Assembly (NCBI GenBank): GCA_022393335.1
Contig: JAJEKB010021191.1
Span: 2,361,411 to 2,425,410 of the forward strand
Length of the DNA stretch: 64,000 nt
Direction of reading: 5' to 3'
Origin: Macrotrachela quadricornifera
Lineage: Eukaryota > Rotifera > Eurotatoria > Philodinida > Philodinidae
The notes under the pieces were generated by a model, which did no database searches, was not told the origin of the DNA, and saw only the letters and a list, made by a program, of their open reading frames with translations. Shown here in pieces: positions 10,568 through 23,107 of this stretch (position 1 is the first letter of the stretch; each line of letters starts with the position of its first letter). Both the position numbers and the translations under genes were made by a program.

Positions 10568-11720
10568 TCACTTGTTTTTATTGTAGTTATTATGATTCTT
10601 CTCTTTCTTTTCCTTTGGCCCTTTTCTTTATCACAAACGTTGCTATCAGAAAGAACAAATAGAAAAATCTAAACAAGGATAAAAATGTATATCAAACAAA
10701 AGAATGTTGCACAATTTTTTTTTCGTTCTCATATCTTCATCTCGCATGGTAGAAGTAACACGTATCTTTCTTTCTCGTTGCCTTGCTCTTACTTCTGTAC
10801 ATTTACGCTTACGTTTTTTCTCTCCAATATTTTTACAATGATACATATGTGCTAGTCTAGCGGAGCTCTTTCATATATCGTAATCGAGCTCCTAAACACA
10901 AAATAAATATTCAAAATGACTTTTATGCATAAAAGTATTCAGTTGAACGACCTGACCCGATCCGTGTGGGACACTGGTAAGGGGTGAGTGTGTGATTTAG
11001 GGATGTTGAAATGACAACAGGTCAAATCTATCTCTTAACGAAAAGACAAATCCAATCTGTTACTCTCAAACTCTTGCTTTTCAACAATCGATGTTTTCGT
11101 CAAAATCAAAAATGATTTTGAAGTGTTTTGCTATTAAAATCAATAAGAAAATGTAGAGTTTAATTGTTAATGCGTTTCATGTTATTTATTAGAGAAATAA
11201 AAACTCTTATCAGGGCTCTGCATAGCAATCTTAAGCACATAAAAAGAAATAAAAATGAAAAAATGAATAAAATATAGTAATATGATTGTGTGAAAGATAA
11301 AGCAGTTTAAATAGGAGGAGATATATTAATTTCTTATGGAAAGTATGGATGAGCTTTTTGGTTGTCACGACTCTGAATGTTGCATAGTCCTTAATAATGC
11401 AAATTTTTGAATAAATTTATAATAGGTCTGTGGAGATTGATAATAAGCATTGTTTCGCTTTAATCAAGTTGATAGATTTTGAATAGAAAATTTTTGCAAT
11501 GTGGAGTTCTTATTAAATAGTAATTTTCAATTATTTTAATAATCTTGGAAAAATCTTTTAAATATCCGTATCTCTCAAGAGCTAGCTTCTAATACATGCG
11601 TTTAGTGACCTTTTCATTCTCTTCTACAGATTATTCATTGTTCTTTTCTTCGTATCATCACATAATGAATCAGAACAAAGTTTCTAGATTTTTCCTCCCT
11701 ATTCTTATCTCTGTGATATT
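10568..11720. other. intergenic, nothing recognised
   Basis: Sequence between the cupin gene and the piggyBac remnant. The open frame at 10646-10846 (minus) is lysine/arginine-rich low-complexity translation without family signal. Clear piggyBac terminal repeats were not found here. Confidence 0.45.
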
Positions 11721-13388
11721 ATGTATGAAAGCGGCCGAAATTTCGAAATAGTTCACATGTTGTTCAAAGAAATTTATATAGAAGAAAGCGCTAGTTTATT
11801 AAGCGAATTGAATTCTTTGGATGATGATTTTGATAGAATGTATCGTGAATCTGCAAGTTCCAACAAAGAAATGACTGATAACGAGATGAACTTAAACATT
11901 TAGAATGAAATAGAATCAGAATCGGATACAGAATTCATGGACTCATCGAAGAAGTAACTTCTGCTTCCGAAGATAGTACAGTCAGTCCTATCGATTGTTA
12001 TCGACATTTCATCACAGACGGAATTATTGACCTGATGGCTCGTGAAACTAATCTATATGCGGAGCAATACTTGCAAGTCCACGAGATCAGCAGACGATCT
12101 AAATATCGTGAATCGAAACCAACCACTGATGAAGAAATGCTCAAGTTCTCTGGGATCATAATCGAGATGAGGTTAGTACAAATGCTGCAAATGAACCACT
12201 ACTGGAGCAACAGTCAACTGTACGGATCGGAGATTATTCGAAATGCTATACCGAGAGAGGTTCGAATTGTTCCTCGAGTTTTGGCATTTCTCGAATAATG
12301 ATAGCAAAGATTCGTGTCAAGATAGGCTGTTCAAATTGTAGCCAATATCGGATTCAGTTGTGACTACCGACGAAACTATGATATCCTGGCGAGGCAGGCT
12401 TTTGTTCAAACAATATATTCATGGTAAAGCACATAGGTATAGCGTAAAGGTGTACAAGTTAGTGGCTATCAACGGATACACCTAGAATTTCGTAATCTAT
12501 ACGAGTCAAGAAAAACCTATGGCAGATCTTAGGCATTCTCAAACAGTGGTAATGAATTTATTGGATGGTCTTGACGAATATTATCGAACTCTCATAATTG
12601 ACAAGTTTTCTACCAGTATTTCTCTTGCAAAACGTTTATTAGAACATGACATGCATTTTATTGGAACACTGAGAAGTAATCCTGTCGGATTGGGAAGTGA
12701 AGTTATTCAGAAAAAATTTAGACTTGGCAAAGTTTACGAAACTGCAGAACGAAGACGGCGTGAAACTGATCAAATGGAAAGACAAGAAGGGCATGTTGAT
12801 GATATCTACAAGACCATCACATTCAGCAACTGTGGTGAATACTGGAAATATCAACAGTAAAAATGAGTGTATCATGAAGCCACAAATAGTGCTAGTTTAT
12901 AACGAAGGAAGACAAGGTACTGATTTATCTGATCAGCTATCAACACTATTACACGTGTTTCAGACGGTCAATAAAATGGTGTCGAAAGGTGGCATTCCAA
13001 TTGATTTTTGGTGTAGCATCAGTAAATAGTTATTTGATATATAAGAAAAACTATACTGTAAGCAAAGTAGCCATTCTATAGTTTCGCGAGAGTCTCATTC
13101 GATCTATACTGCTTGGGATACCATTCAAGAAGCTGAAATCGGGTTCGAGACAAAAGTCAGCAGATCAAATGAAGTGGAAACTCTCTGATCACAAGCTCGA
13201 AGAAAAAGAAGGATCTACTCATGATGTTCGACGACGCTGTGCTGGTTGCTACAAAAAAACCAGGCAATAACAACAATTAAGAGAGGCTAGTCATGCGGCT
13301 GCAAAGAAAATAAAAGTTTTCTGTTATGATTGTGAGAAATTTTATTGTCTTGATTGTTTTAATGGGAAGCATCATGTTTTGCAATAAG
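11721..13388 (+). mobile_element. decayed piggyBac transposase, copy 1
   Basis: Pieces of a DDE_Tnp_1_7 (piggyBac) transposase lie in order but in different frames. An acidic N-terminus starts near 11721. The piece LYRERFELFLEFWHFSN lies near 12246-12296. LIIDKFSTSISLAKRLLE (about 12592-12645) keeps the catalytic Asp of the D-N-F-x-T-S block. After a frameshift near 12730 come KLIKWKDKKGMLMISTRPSH and NEGRQGTDLSDQLS (to about 12940). A C-terminal Cys-rich piece with CYDCEKFYCLDCF ends near 13385. Stops and frameshifts interrupt it at least at 11901, 11956 and 12484, so it cannot make a full transposase. Expected TTAA-flanked ends were not located. Confidence 0.85.
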
Positions 13389-14132
13389 TAGTTAAATAAT
13401 AACAGAGATAAGAGTGATGATACATTATATGCGACCTTTTGGCTCAGATAAAAATGGAAAAAAGTGTTTTTCTTCTGGGTTCCGTATTAAAATAAAGTGG
13501 GATCTACCGGTAGATCGCATCGTGGTGAATGTGTTAATATCACTTTCGATATTTTTTATTTCTATCAAACTCATACATATGCATCGGCACACCCTATCGT
13601 GCGTAACTGCAGTGACTCTACTTACATTTTCGCTTTTCTAAAAGTGGATTCGCGTGGGAATTATAGGGATTTTTACGTAACATCTGAATTCATGAATTTT
13701 AGCCGGCACTGCAATGACTGAATCAAAGAAAAGAAATGATTTTGCTTCACCTCTGCCAATACATCTTTCTAAAGCTTTATTTTTTTGCGTTTTACGACAA
13801 AACTGAATAAAGTATGCCAGTGAAATGGAATTTTTTTTATAAAACAGTTGTTGAACGATTATTTTCATGAAAGATAATGAATAAGAATTATGAATAAATG
13901 TGGCACTCTCCGTGTTTTCGCCGGTATTATTCATAATTTCCTTTTATCGAAGAAATTTAGTAATGAAAACATTTTTTTTTTCGTTCTTTGAGACGAACAC
14001 AAAGAATTGCACAACTGGTCGTAAATACAAATGTGCGGCGTATATATGTATAGAATGACCTTGATAGCGAAGGAGAACGCAAAATTCATTTATTTTTTCG
14101 TTTTGGAACGTGGTACGTAAACGCACAAAAAT
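13389..14132. other. intergenic between piggyBac remnant and TLDc gene
   Basis: Short open frames on both strands overlap each other and look non-coding. A perfect 16-bp palindrome GATCTACCGGTAGATC sits at 13501-13516. The stretch must include the promoter of the TLDc gene, but no box is obvious. Confidence 0.45.
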
Positions 14133-16248
14133 ATGGCTTCATCAACTGCAACTCCTGATCGAAAAGAGCTGGCACGACAGTTCGCTTCATTCTGCGAGCA
14201 ATATATCCCATTTCTTCAGCATTTTTTGAAAAATGCCACTCCTTCAGTAGCTATTGAACAGATTAACCAGTGGGAAATTGATACAATTAATAAAATTAAA
14301 AAGGTTGCACAAAATGCCCGAGAAAGCACTGAAACACGATTCTCAGAGAGCAAACGAACATTAGAAAATGAGTTTGAAACGTTAAAATTCGAACTGGAAA
14401 AGGACCAGGAAACTATTGATCTGGATCAATGGAATAAGAAACTCGAACAGTTAAAACAAGACATGAAGAATTTATCTGATGCATCTTCTATGCAAGTTAA
14501 ATTTGAACCAATTAATTGGGATAAAATTGTCTGTACAACGTCCAAACAACAGGCAGATTTTGCAACTTCTTCGCTGCTTTTTCCTCTTAGTCATTCAAGT
14601 AATAAGAGCGGCAGTGGTATTATCTACTTTGAGGATCAAAACGTACCTGTAAGTTAGCTCTATTCTCTACACAAAGATTGGAGTTACCATGGCATAAGTT
14701 AACCTACAAACACAATAGGAGTGTGTAGTTTCAAAAATGAGGTTTTTATGAATCTAGGTTTGAATCTCGGTCTTCAATATCAGTTTTTTTCTTAAAACTA
14801 TTCAACTTTTGGTCGTTTGTTTTCAACTAAAACTGAACTTTTCAGTTAGAAACTAAGTAATAATATCAATTTTGCTATTCTTCTTCTATTCTATCTCTCT
14901 TGCGATAAACAAAAAATTGATACAAGATTTATCCGCAAAAAAACAATTCGACTACTATTTAGTTCGCGTCAGAAAAATTGACAAATTTCGAATGTGGGTT
15001 TGATTGTGAGACCCAGAAAACTCTGATCCGTAGATTCATACTCTACACACTTGGCATCTTGATCTTGTCCTACTCGGCAGGATACGGCAGAGCAAAACAA
15101 GTGTATAAATCTAACTCAGTACTTTAGGAATTTCAAGAAAAAAAAATAGATGAGAGTTTCAAAAAATGTGCGATACTGTTATTCACGAGAAATTTAAAAA
15201 AAACTCCGAAAAAAATCCTGGATTTAAGGTTTTTTGCCCGCTCTGGTTTCTTTTCTACTGCAAATTTTAGTATGCGTATCAGAATATAACTATGGACGTT
15301 TCTTTGAGATTACCAACAATCGTGAAAAGCCTATGGACTCTTGATTTGAAAGTTTTAGAAGCTCTCACAACCTTGAATTGAGATTTTGAGACTTTTAAAA
15401 TTCATGTCTTTGTTTTATCTTCTATTTTAAAATTAAATAAGTGCTAAGAGACGAAGTAAATAAAACAGAAGGGTTAAAAACCTCAAAATCTCACTTTGTG
15501 CTTTCTTGACTTTTCTGTAACTTCCAAAACTTTCAAATCCATAGTTTATTAAAAATCTTCAAAAATTATAGGAGGTTATGAAATAACTTCAAAAAATCTT
15601 AGGATTCGTACAACAGGAAGATATTTACGACACACGACGGTTAACTTGCATATCTCTTTTAACTTATTTCAGCGCTCTACACTTCTTTCACTTGAACATC
15701 AACAAATTTTAAACAAATTCTACGGCAAAGCAGATCAACGCTGGAAGTTATTATACAAAGCTACTACAAAGCATCAGTTTTCAGTTAAAGCCTTTCATGG
15801 TTGCTGTGATAATCGTGGACCAACTTTAATTGTCATTAAAGAACGAAGTAATGATGGCTATCTGTTTGGTGGTTTTACTCCTGTTTCATGGACAAGTTCT
15901 ATGGCTACTTATGGTGATAGCTTTCCAGATCCAACTAACTCTTCCTTTCTCTTCACACTAATAAATCCACACAAGTTGCCTCCTACTAAATATGCAATTC
16001 GAAGAATCACAGTTGAGGCAGATAGCGACGAGAAAGAAGAAATGTTTTATGACGATGAAATAGATGCGGTTTCTCATCGTGAAGATCATGGTCCATGTTT
16101 TGGTAGGGAGGATATTTTCTGCTGTGGTGATAAAAATTGTATAGGATTTCCACAATCATACATTGATACAACTGGCTTTGGTGATAAAACATTTACGGGA
16201 AAGTCGAAATTTGAAATTGGAGAAATGGAAGTATTTGGTTTAGACTAA
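14133..16248 (+). CDS. TLDc-domain protein with N-terminal coiled coil
   Basis: Two exons, 14133-14648 and 15673-16248, joined in phase 0 across a 1,024-nt GTAAGT...TTTCAG intron, give 363 residues. Residues about 45-125 are rich in Lys, Glu and Gln with heptad-like spacing (a coiled coil including FELEKDQETIDLDQWNKKLE). Exon 2 is almost entirely a TLDc domain: it opens with LLSLEHQQILNKFYG and continues with WKLLYKATTKHQFSVKAFH, GPTLIVIKE, LFGGFTPVSW, then FGREDIFCCGDKNC and ends KFEIGEMEVFGLD. TLDc domains are linked in animals to oxidative-stress resistance and V-ATPase regulation; this domain pairing is common in rotifers, and the role here is not known. A polyadenylation signal follows at 16362. 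Confidence 0.85.
14649..15672 (+). other. long intron of the TLDc gene with an imperfect inverted repeat
   Basis: The intron has canonical ends (GTAAGT, TTTCAG) but is about twenty times longer than most introns here. Inside it, 15331-15394 (CTATGGACTC...GATTTTGAG) is imperfectly inverted at about 15477-15544 (CTCAAAATCTC...CCATAG). This suggests a small foldback insertion inflated the intron. Confidence 0.6.
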
Positions 16249-16361
16249 CTTAGGGAGTATTTCACAACTCTAGATATAAAATTTGTACTGTGACTTTTTC
16301 ATGTGTCATACATATGTTTGTTTGCAGTGTGAACATATAAACTCAACTTAATTACTAACCA

Positions 16362-16367
16362 AATAAA
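16362..16367 (+). promoter_or_regulatory. candidate polyadenylation signal of the TLDc gene
   Basis: AATAAA lies 114 nt after the TLDc stop codon, in a suitable place for the poly(A) signal. Confidence 0.4.
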
Positions 16368-17569
16368 AAATAAGAGAGATAATTTTGTATTTAAGTCTTT
16401 TACTTCATTTGCTACACTAGAGTTTGGAAAACTCAAGGAAGGAAAGACTTTAGATGCAAGAGTTAAGAAAAGAACATCGAAAACTTTCGTTCGAGGAGTT
16501 GTTGAAAATATATTTTTTTAGTTGAACAGTAGTACTGTATAATTTGTAGATAAAATTAAGGAAACGATACAAATATCTGTAATAACAAATTTTAAACCTC
16601 CTCTGTTCTTATATGTTTCCATTTTGTCTTATTTGCAGCTTATTTAATGTTCAGAGATATCTCGGTGTATCTTTTCTAACGTTTTCATTGAAAGCAACAT
16701 CTATTCGACTTCTCCTTTTCAACGTAATTAAAGTATCTTAAAATGACATTAAATCGTCGTGAAGAATTTCACGATTAAATTACGTTATAGAAGTAATTAA
16801 CAAACTCGCTCTCTCTAAAATATTTATGTGACACACCCCATCATACTACTTTCTTTCACTTCTCTCTGCACTTCCTTGCTGACAAGTATAGGATATTTGA
16901 AAATTGACTAATTCAATTTTTTACTCGCGCTACTCACAAAATCATACATCATCTTTCCACAACTAATTACTCTGAATATCAAAATAAGTTACCACTAAGA
17001 GAAGTTTGACTTTTTTTAGCGATCTTTTTAGATGATAATTCAGATATACATGAATATTTTAAGTTTTGTTTAAAGTTTAGAAGATTTCTAATAGAACGGT
17101 CGAAAGGTCAGAGAATCTTAAATGAATAAATAGTAGTTAATGGTCTATTTAAATGATGAATTCTTAGAGATAATTGTCACTTTTCATGTTTGATTCTAGG
17201 TAAGCGTGAAAATTTTAGGGTGATAGTAGCGATTTATATAATAATATTTAATAATTAATGAGTAAAATATTTGTTAAACATATTCTCTATGATTAATATT
17301 AATTATTAAAATAGTAGGTGTTCAATCTTAAATACGAGACGAGTCTAACAATGAAATGGTTTTTATACTCTTTATTTTGTTAGAGGATTTTATCGACATG
17401 TTAGATAGTCTCGATGAAGAATGTAATAATGTTTTACTTTTAGTGCAATTTAAAGAGTTTTAGTATTTTAAGTTGTTGATAGTCAAATGGGAAGTACCGT
17501 GGCTTGTACACGAAAGTGTGAGAAGGACGATGTCGATCAACTTTTATGAACATGTTTGTAGTTTTATAT
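16368..17569. other. intergenic, nothing recognised
   Basis: AT-rich sequence downstream of the TLDc gene. The open frame at 17473-17670 runs into an inverted-repeat arm and is not considered a gene. Confidence 0.5.
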
Positions 17570-18044
17570 GTATTTTTTATTTATTGAATATCTCCGTCAA
17601 TCTTCATTGTCCTGGCTTTGGTGTTTTTTCAAAAGACGTGCCGTTAAATTCTCTACGAAACCATGTATAAATGGGTGTCGTAGGAATAAAAACCAGCAAA
17701 ATAGTTAATACAGTAATTCTGCGACCGGACAACATCATATACCTCCCAAACAAGAATTACATTTCTCTTGTATTTATGTGTTCTCATGTTGACCTATATA
17801 GATAAATTTAGACAAATGGAACCATTCATTTTATAGAGCTTCGAAAGCTCTATCTTAATAGTATGTTCAAGAATTTTTGTAACAAAATCTCATAATATAA
17901 AATGAGCGTTAAATAAACGTTACTTTTATCTCTATGACACCCATTTGTATATGGTTTTGTAAGGACTTCAACGGTACACCTTTTGAAAAAACATCGAAGT
18001 CAGGGCAATGAAAATTGAGGAAGATATTCAAGAAATAAAAATAC
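17570..18044. repeat. inverted repeat, about 120-bp arms, foldback MITE candidate
   Basis: Arms 17570-17690 and 17923-18044 are inverted copies at roughly 80-85% identity by eye. Shared blocks are TTGAATATCT, TTTTTTCAAAAG and ATGGGTGTC. The 232-nt centre holds the palindrome ATAGAGCTTCGAAAGCTCTAT at 17833. No flanking direct repeat was recognised, so insertion ends are uncertain. Confidence 0.7.
17833..17853. repeat. ATAGAGC palindrome, related form
   Basis: Perfect palindrome ATAGAGCTTCGAAAGCTCTAT around TTCGAAA at the centre of the 17.6-kb inverted repeat. It is similar to, but not the same as, the GATAGAG family. Confidence 0.45.
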
Positions 18045-19579
18045 TTAATTAATCTAAATCACCCGTTACATGTATCTCATTATCTTCGTTTGATTTTTCT
18101 GCGGTATATCACATTTGTTCTTTTAAATCATCTTGCGTTATATTCATATTAACAGTACAACTGATGATTTAGTTGATAAAACTCATTTACTTCATGGAAC
18201 TCTTGAGATGTTATAAACTCTCATACTTCACAAGAGATGCTGAAATCAATGACTATTTTAGAGCATGTAATTGCTGAATGAATGATTACGTCATAATTTT
18301 CTTGTTGACAGACATATTGAAAGAGGAAAATAACTTGAAGTCCATCGGTAAGAAAAAGAAAAATATCATGTGTTTGTTTGGAATCGATGGATTATGATTT
18401 CTTAGAAGAATATATATATATATGATTATAATTTGAAACCGAGAATTAACCGTAAAACAAAACAGCAAGAATCCGACAAATAATAATGTTGATATGCGTG
18501 ACAGACTTCTTCTATAGAGTAGAATCTCTATTTCATTCGCTCATACTAATCAGTCTATGTAATTAGCTGAGTAACTATATAATTGATTGTTGTGTGTGAA
18601 TGCCTCCTGTTTTGATTCTCTCAAACCATTTTAGATAGTTCTACTTCTTTTTCAAGAAAAAAAGAGTAGATTGATGTCATTCAACGATTCTTCTTCTTAA
18701 TAAAAATATAAATTAAACTATTTAAAGAAATAATTGTCGACTACATATTTTTTATATTTCTAGTTACAATATAAGATCAATTACGATGAATGGTTGAGGA
18801 ATCATGTAGTAAAATGTTCTCATTATATTGGTTAACTCACAAAAAATTTCCTTATTGAAGTTTACGAGTTCAAATGTTATTCGTCACGAATTTTGATTTT
18901 TTTTCTTAAGAAAAAGTAAAATGATTTATCCTTTTTTAATAGAATAAAATTTTTCAAACAATTCAATAGAAATAGTAAAAGCATGAAAATCAATAAGAAG
19001 AATATGTATATAGCGAAGTGTTTTTTCATTCTGAACTTTTTCTTGTGCAAAAAAAGATCATCTAATCATCAAGAATAAAAAGCATTTAAGATAACATTTG
19101 AAAAAGACACGTTGTTCTACGATAGCTAATGTCAATAAAATGAAAAAGGCCACTTCATAACTTTACCTTTTATTATTAGTATAAAAACAGGTACTTGGTT
19201 TTTAATCATCAATCATCTTTTTCTATAATCATGATTTTATTTATTTACAATAAGTTGAAGATTTATTGATTATTCGGCATCCAAAAACGGTGTATTCTTG
19301 TTGAGTATTTTTGTATGATGCATAAAATTAAATTACAAGGTAATATAATCTAGATATAATCATTACATCTGAAAGGATGTATTTCAATTTTTATTTTGTA
19401 AAACCTATAAAAAAAGAACAGCACGCAGTAGAACGATAAAAAATTTCTATGAGTTGATAAAAAATATACAACTAAAAGTAGAAAAATTTTCATTTCAATA
19501 TGCATCTATCCAGCAATCACAGTAAACAACATTTGCTCCATTGCTTTTGTATAGTATATTAATCACTGTTTATTTAAAA
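18045..19579. other. intergenic upstream of alkaline phosphatase
   Basis: AT-rich sequence without recognisable coding content. A (TA)n run occurs at 18410-18421. An additional 5' exon of the phosphatase could lie here but cannot be identified. Confidence 0.45.
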
Positions 19580-21371
19580 ATGATAAAACCTATCCTATAT
19601 ATATCTTCGAATAAGCAAGTAATTGAAAATGAAAACGAATTTATTTTAGAAATTCTTTTGTCGAATGTTTTTCTTCTTTTGGCAATCGTTAATCTCATTG
19701 ATGCTGGTCGAGTTGATTGGTCAATAGAAAAAAATTCTTCATTTTGGAATGAACAAGCTCGATTATCAATTGAAGAAATATTACAACGTCGTGATAATAT
19801 TCGAATAGCTAAAAATGTTATCATATTTTTGGGCGATGGTATGGGTGTATCAACTGTTACTGCAGGTAGAATTCGAAAAGGACAGATCAATGGTCAATTA
19901 GGCGAAGATTTTCTTACTGAAATGGAACAATTTCCTCATTTAGGTTTATCAAAAACGTACGTTGAATTATAAAACTTGTATTTTAAATATATAAGACGGT
20001 TATTTAGATACAATATCGATCAACAAACTCCCGATTCCGCAGCAACAGCAACTGCGTATTTATGTGGTGTTAAAGCACAATACGGTACCATAGGAGTTGA
20101 TGGACGTGCACAAAGAAGCAATTGTACCAGTTCAATAGGTGCTAATGTAACAAGTATTCTCGATTGGGCTCAACAAGCAGGTACAACAATATTTGATTAA
20201 AATTTAATTTAACATTGATTTCGATTTAGGTAAAAAAGTTGGTATTATAACAACAACTGGTATAACTCATGCAACACCAGCTGCGGCTTATGCTCATGTA
20301 GCTGAACGTGATTGGGAAAGTTATGATACAAAAAATTTTGGTGCTATTCAAACTCAACAAGGTTGTCTTGATATTGCTCATCAACTTGTATTACGTTCAC
20401 CACCAATTGATCTTTTATTTGGTGGTGGTCGTCGTTTTTTTTATCCGAATACAATTCCTGATATTGAAAATCCAAAATTAAATGGTTCTCGAACTGATAA
20501 TCGATCACTTATTGATGAATTTTGGCGTGGATATTTTATTTGGAATAAAACAGATATGTATCGAACTCTGCTAGATACGTCAACACCATTATTAGGATTA
20601 TTTGAATATGATGATATGTATTATGAAACAGATCGTATAGCTAATGGAAATGATGATCCAAGTTTATCACAAATGACGAAATTTGCCATTGAACATTTTT
20701 TACAAACAAATCAAGGATTTTTTCTTCTTATTGAAGGTGGGAGAATTGATCATGGACATCATGAAACAAGAGCAAGATATGCATTAGATGAATATGTAGA
20801 ATTTGATAATGCTGTTGGACAAGCAAAAAAATTATTAAAAGAAAGAGGTCTTCTTGATGATACATTACTTGTTGTTACTGCTGATCATTCACATGTATTT
20901 ACTATGGGTGCTTATTCTTCGCGTGGTTCAAATATATTAGGTTTTAGTTCATTAGAACAACGTAATGTTAGTAATATTGATAAATTACCTATTAATATAA
21001 TTGCATATGGAAATGGACCTAATTTTCCTTCACCAAGAAATGTAACTTATTTCTCTACACTCAATACAAATTCAACTGAATATTTATCACCAGCAGCTTT
21101 ACCATTGAAGGAAGAATCACATGGAGGTGAAGATGTACCTGTATATGCACAAGGACCATGGAGTCATTTATTTATTGGAACAATGGAACAACATACCATT
21201 GCACATAAAATGGCATATGCAGCATGTTGGGGTGCTTATAGAAATAGGATGGGTTGTGAACCAATAATTATGTCGACAATACCTCCAAAATCTAATGGAA
21301 TGTATTCGCCTAGTCAATTGAAATTTATTAAAATAATAACCATATTCTTATTTATTCTTTTCTTTTTATGA
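19580..21371 (+). CDS. alkaline phosphatase, animal ALPL type, probably GPI-anchored
   Basis: This extracellular zinc/magnesium enzyme hydrolyses phosphate monoesters. Three exons (19580-19956, 20008-20180, 20230-21371) are split by 51- and 49-nt GT-AG introns and give about 563 residues. Seen motifs: FLGDGMGVSTVTAGR (metal-binding Asp), QQTPDSAATATAYLCGVKAQ (active-site Ser, about residue 136), LIEGGRIDHGHH and TADHSH (zinc/magnesium ligands), and SHGGEDVPVYAQGPWSH (last zinc His). The C-terminus ends in a hydrophobic run IIMSTI...FIKIITIFLFILFFL, as in GPI-anchor signals. The start is uncertain: a hydrophobic LLSNVFLLLAIVNLI precedes the mature region, and an acceptor-like TTTATTTTAG at about 19650 could instead mark a hidden first exon carrying the true signal peptide. 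All catalytic residues are intact. Confidence 0.93.
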
Positions 21372-22392
21372 ACAATTTTGTGACACACGATCTAAAAACG
21401 ATTTTTTTTTGTGTATTCTTTTCCCGATTATTAATGGAAATTTTATGTTAAAATATCTCTTCGAGCAATAATATTAGAAAAATGACGTAATGTCTTCTAC
21501 TATTTTCACCTTTCTAAGTTACTTCAAAAAACTTTTTCGATATTGTTTCAAATAGTACTCCATCATAATTATCCTAACCATCCTGACCAAGAAAATTCAC
21601 AAACAAATATTTCTCATAAATTTATAATACAAGTTATCCGACTCCACTCAAAGCAATTTCAAGAAGAAAAAAAGGTCGCTCAACTAATATAAAAATTATA
21701 TGAACCAAATAAAGTGATTCATCAATATCAGCAATCAGAAATACATGTCGTAATGTTAACTTTAATTTCATAATCTACCACATACTGCTTTTAAAAATTA
21801 GAAACACAATCCATCAATATATACAACAACAAATTTCACCAAATCATAGTACACCGGAACAGTAATAAAACTTCTCACAATGCAAAATATATTCTTTTTT
21901 TGTCTAGTTCAATGCCATTTCGCTTCCAACAATTGCAACTGTCTTACAAATTTCTTCTTCTACAAATACTATATGAAGTTTACTCTTTCAAATCTTACAT
22001 ACTTAGTACAATACATTTTAAATCCCAAGATTACATACTATTCGACACATTTTTTTTTAATTCCGAAACTTACCTGGCGAGTGCCTTAAGCAAGGACGAA
22101 GCTGGTCGTAAGAAGCTTTGGAATTTTTAACTTTTAATAAACTCACCCTCACACCCTCACCCTCCGAAGGACGTGAAGATCATTCTGAGACAGTTCATGC
22201 TTATGATGCGATATGATGAACAGAAAAATTGGTTCCTTTTCAAACTGGTTTTTTTCAAATATCATCGTCTTCTCCTGTGCGAAATAAATGACTCGGTATC
22301 CGGACCAAAATAGAAGTATTCATTTGATTCAAAGCTTTTTGAGGATATGCGAAAATTGAATGTCATCAATGTCTTACAGACTTATTCAGGTC
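21372..22392. other. intergenic, nothing recognised
   Basis: The 3' flank of the phosphatase and 3' flank of the acetyltransferase face each other here (convergent genes). Overlapping open frames near 21880-22130 have no family features. Confidence 0.5.
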
Positions 22393-23107
22393 TTATTGTA
22401 AACGTTTCGTTAATATCGAAAATTTGATTTCACTGGGATCACCTCTCGCCTGAAAACGTTCTCCAAATTCTCCAAATGGGAATGCCATAAATCGTCCAGT
22501 ATCGACAAAGCCTTTTCGAAAACACCATTCGATTTGATTTCGTTTACTTGATATGATATAAGTATAAACACGTTGAGCATTGAAATATTCTTTCGCAATA
22601 CGCTAGAATCAACAAAATGATGAATTACTTCTTCTATTTAGTTGGAGCACAACTTACCAGACCTCCATTGTACAACAATGTCCCAATACTTTGGCTCTGA
22701 TAGTCAGGATCAACAGCATGCAGACCAAATTCCACAGAAACATCGTTTTTCTCCTCCTCACTCATTTCTGCATCTGTCATATACATATTAATTTTATAAC
22801 AGCCAACAATCTTCAATCCTGAAGGTGTTTTCAGTTTGGCAACAAGAAGAACATTGTGTTGTTCATCATCGATCAGCTCTCGAAGCTCATCGGGTGTAAC
22901 TCGTGCTCCAATCAATAGATGTTGTTCACCAACCCAACCGGAATAACGTTCTCCGGGTGCCGATAAGGAAGGTTTTCCTCGATATGCCCAATTGATCACA
23001 TTGCACAGTTCATCGATATCATCGTATGAGGCAAAATACAAACTTATTTCAGGATTTGAGGAGCCATCAAAAAGTTGTCCTTGTCGAGAAATGCTAGTGC
23101 TTACCAT
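22393..23107 (-). CDS. GNAT-family N-acetyltransferase (two exons)
   Basis: GNAT enzymes move an acetyl group from acetyl-CoA to an amine. Exons 22658-23107 and 22393-22602 are joined in phase 0 over a 55-nt intron (GTAAGT...TTCTAG) to give 219 residues. The fold is visible as the first strand ISLYFASYDDIDELCNVINW, a central strand GLKIVGCYKINMYM, and strand-4/motif A EFGLHAVDPDYQSQSIGTLL, where the acetyl-CoA loop QxxGxG reads QSQSIG. The C-terminal IEWCFRKGFVDTGRF block is typical of the B-motif region. The substrate cannot be told. The ATG at 23107 begins a Ser/Thr-rich short leader. It is the only complete copy seen here and lies convergent with the alkaline phosphatase. Confidence 0.83.

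Noticed and set aside
14755..14775. GGTTTGAATCTC resembles a tRNA T-loop/B-box
   Set aside because: No matching acceptor stem, D-arm or anticodon arm could be found upstream; it lies in an intron.
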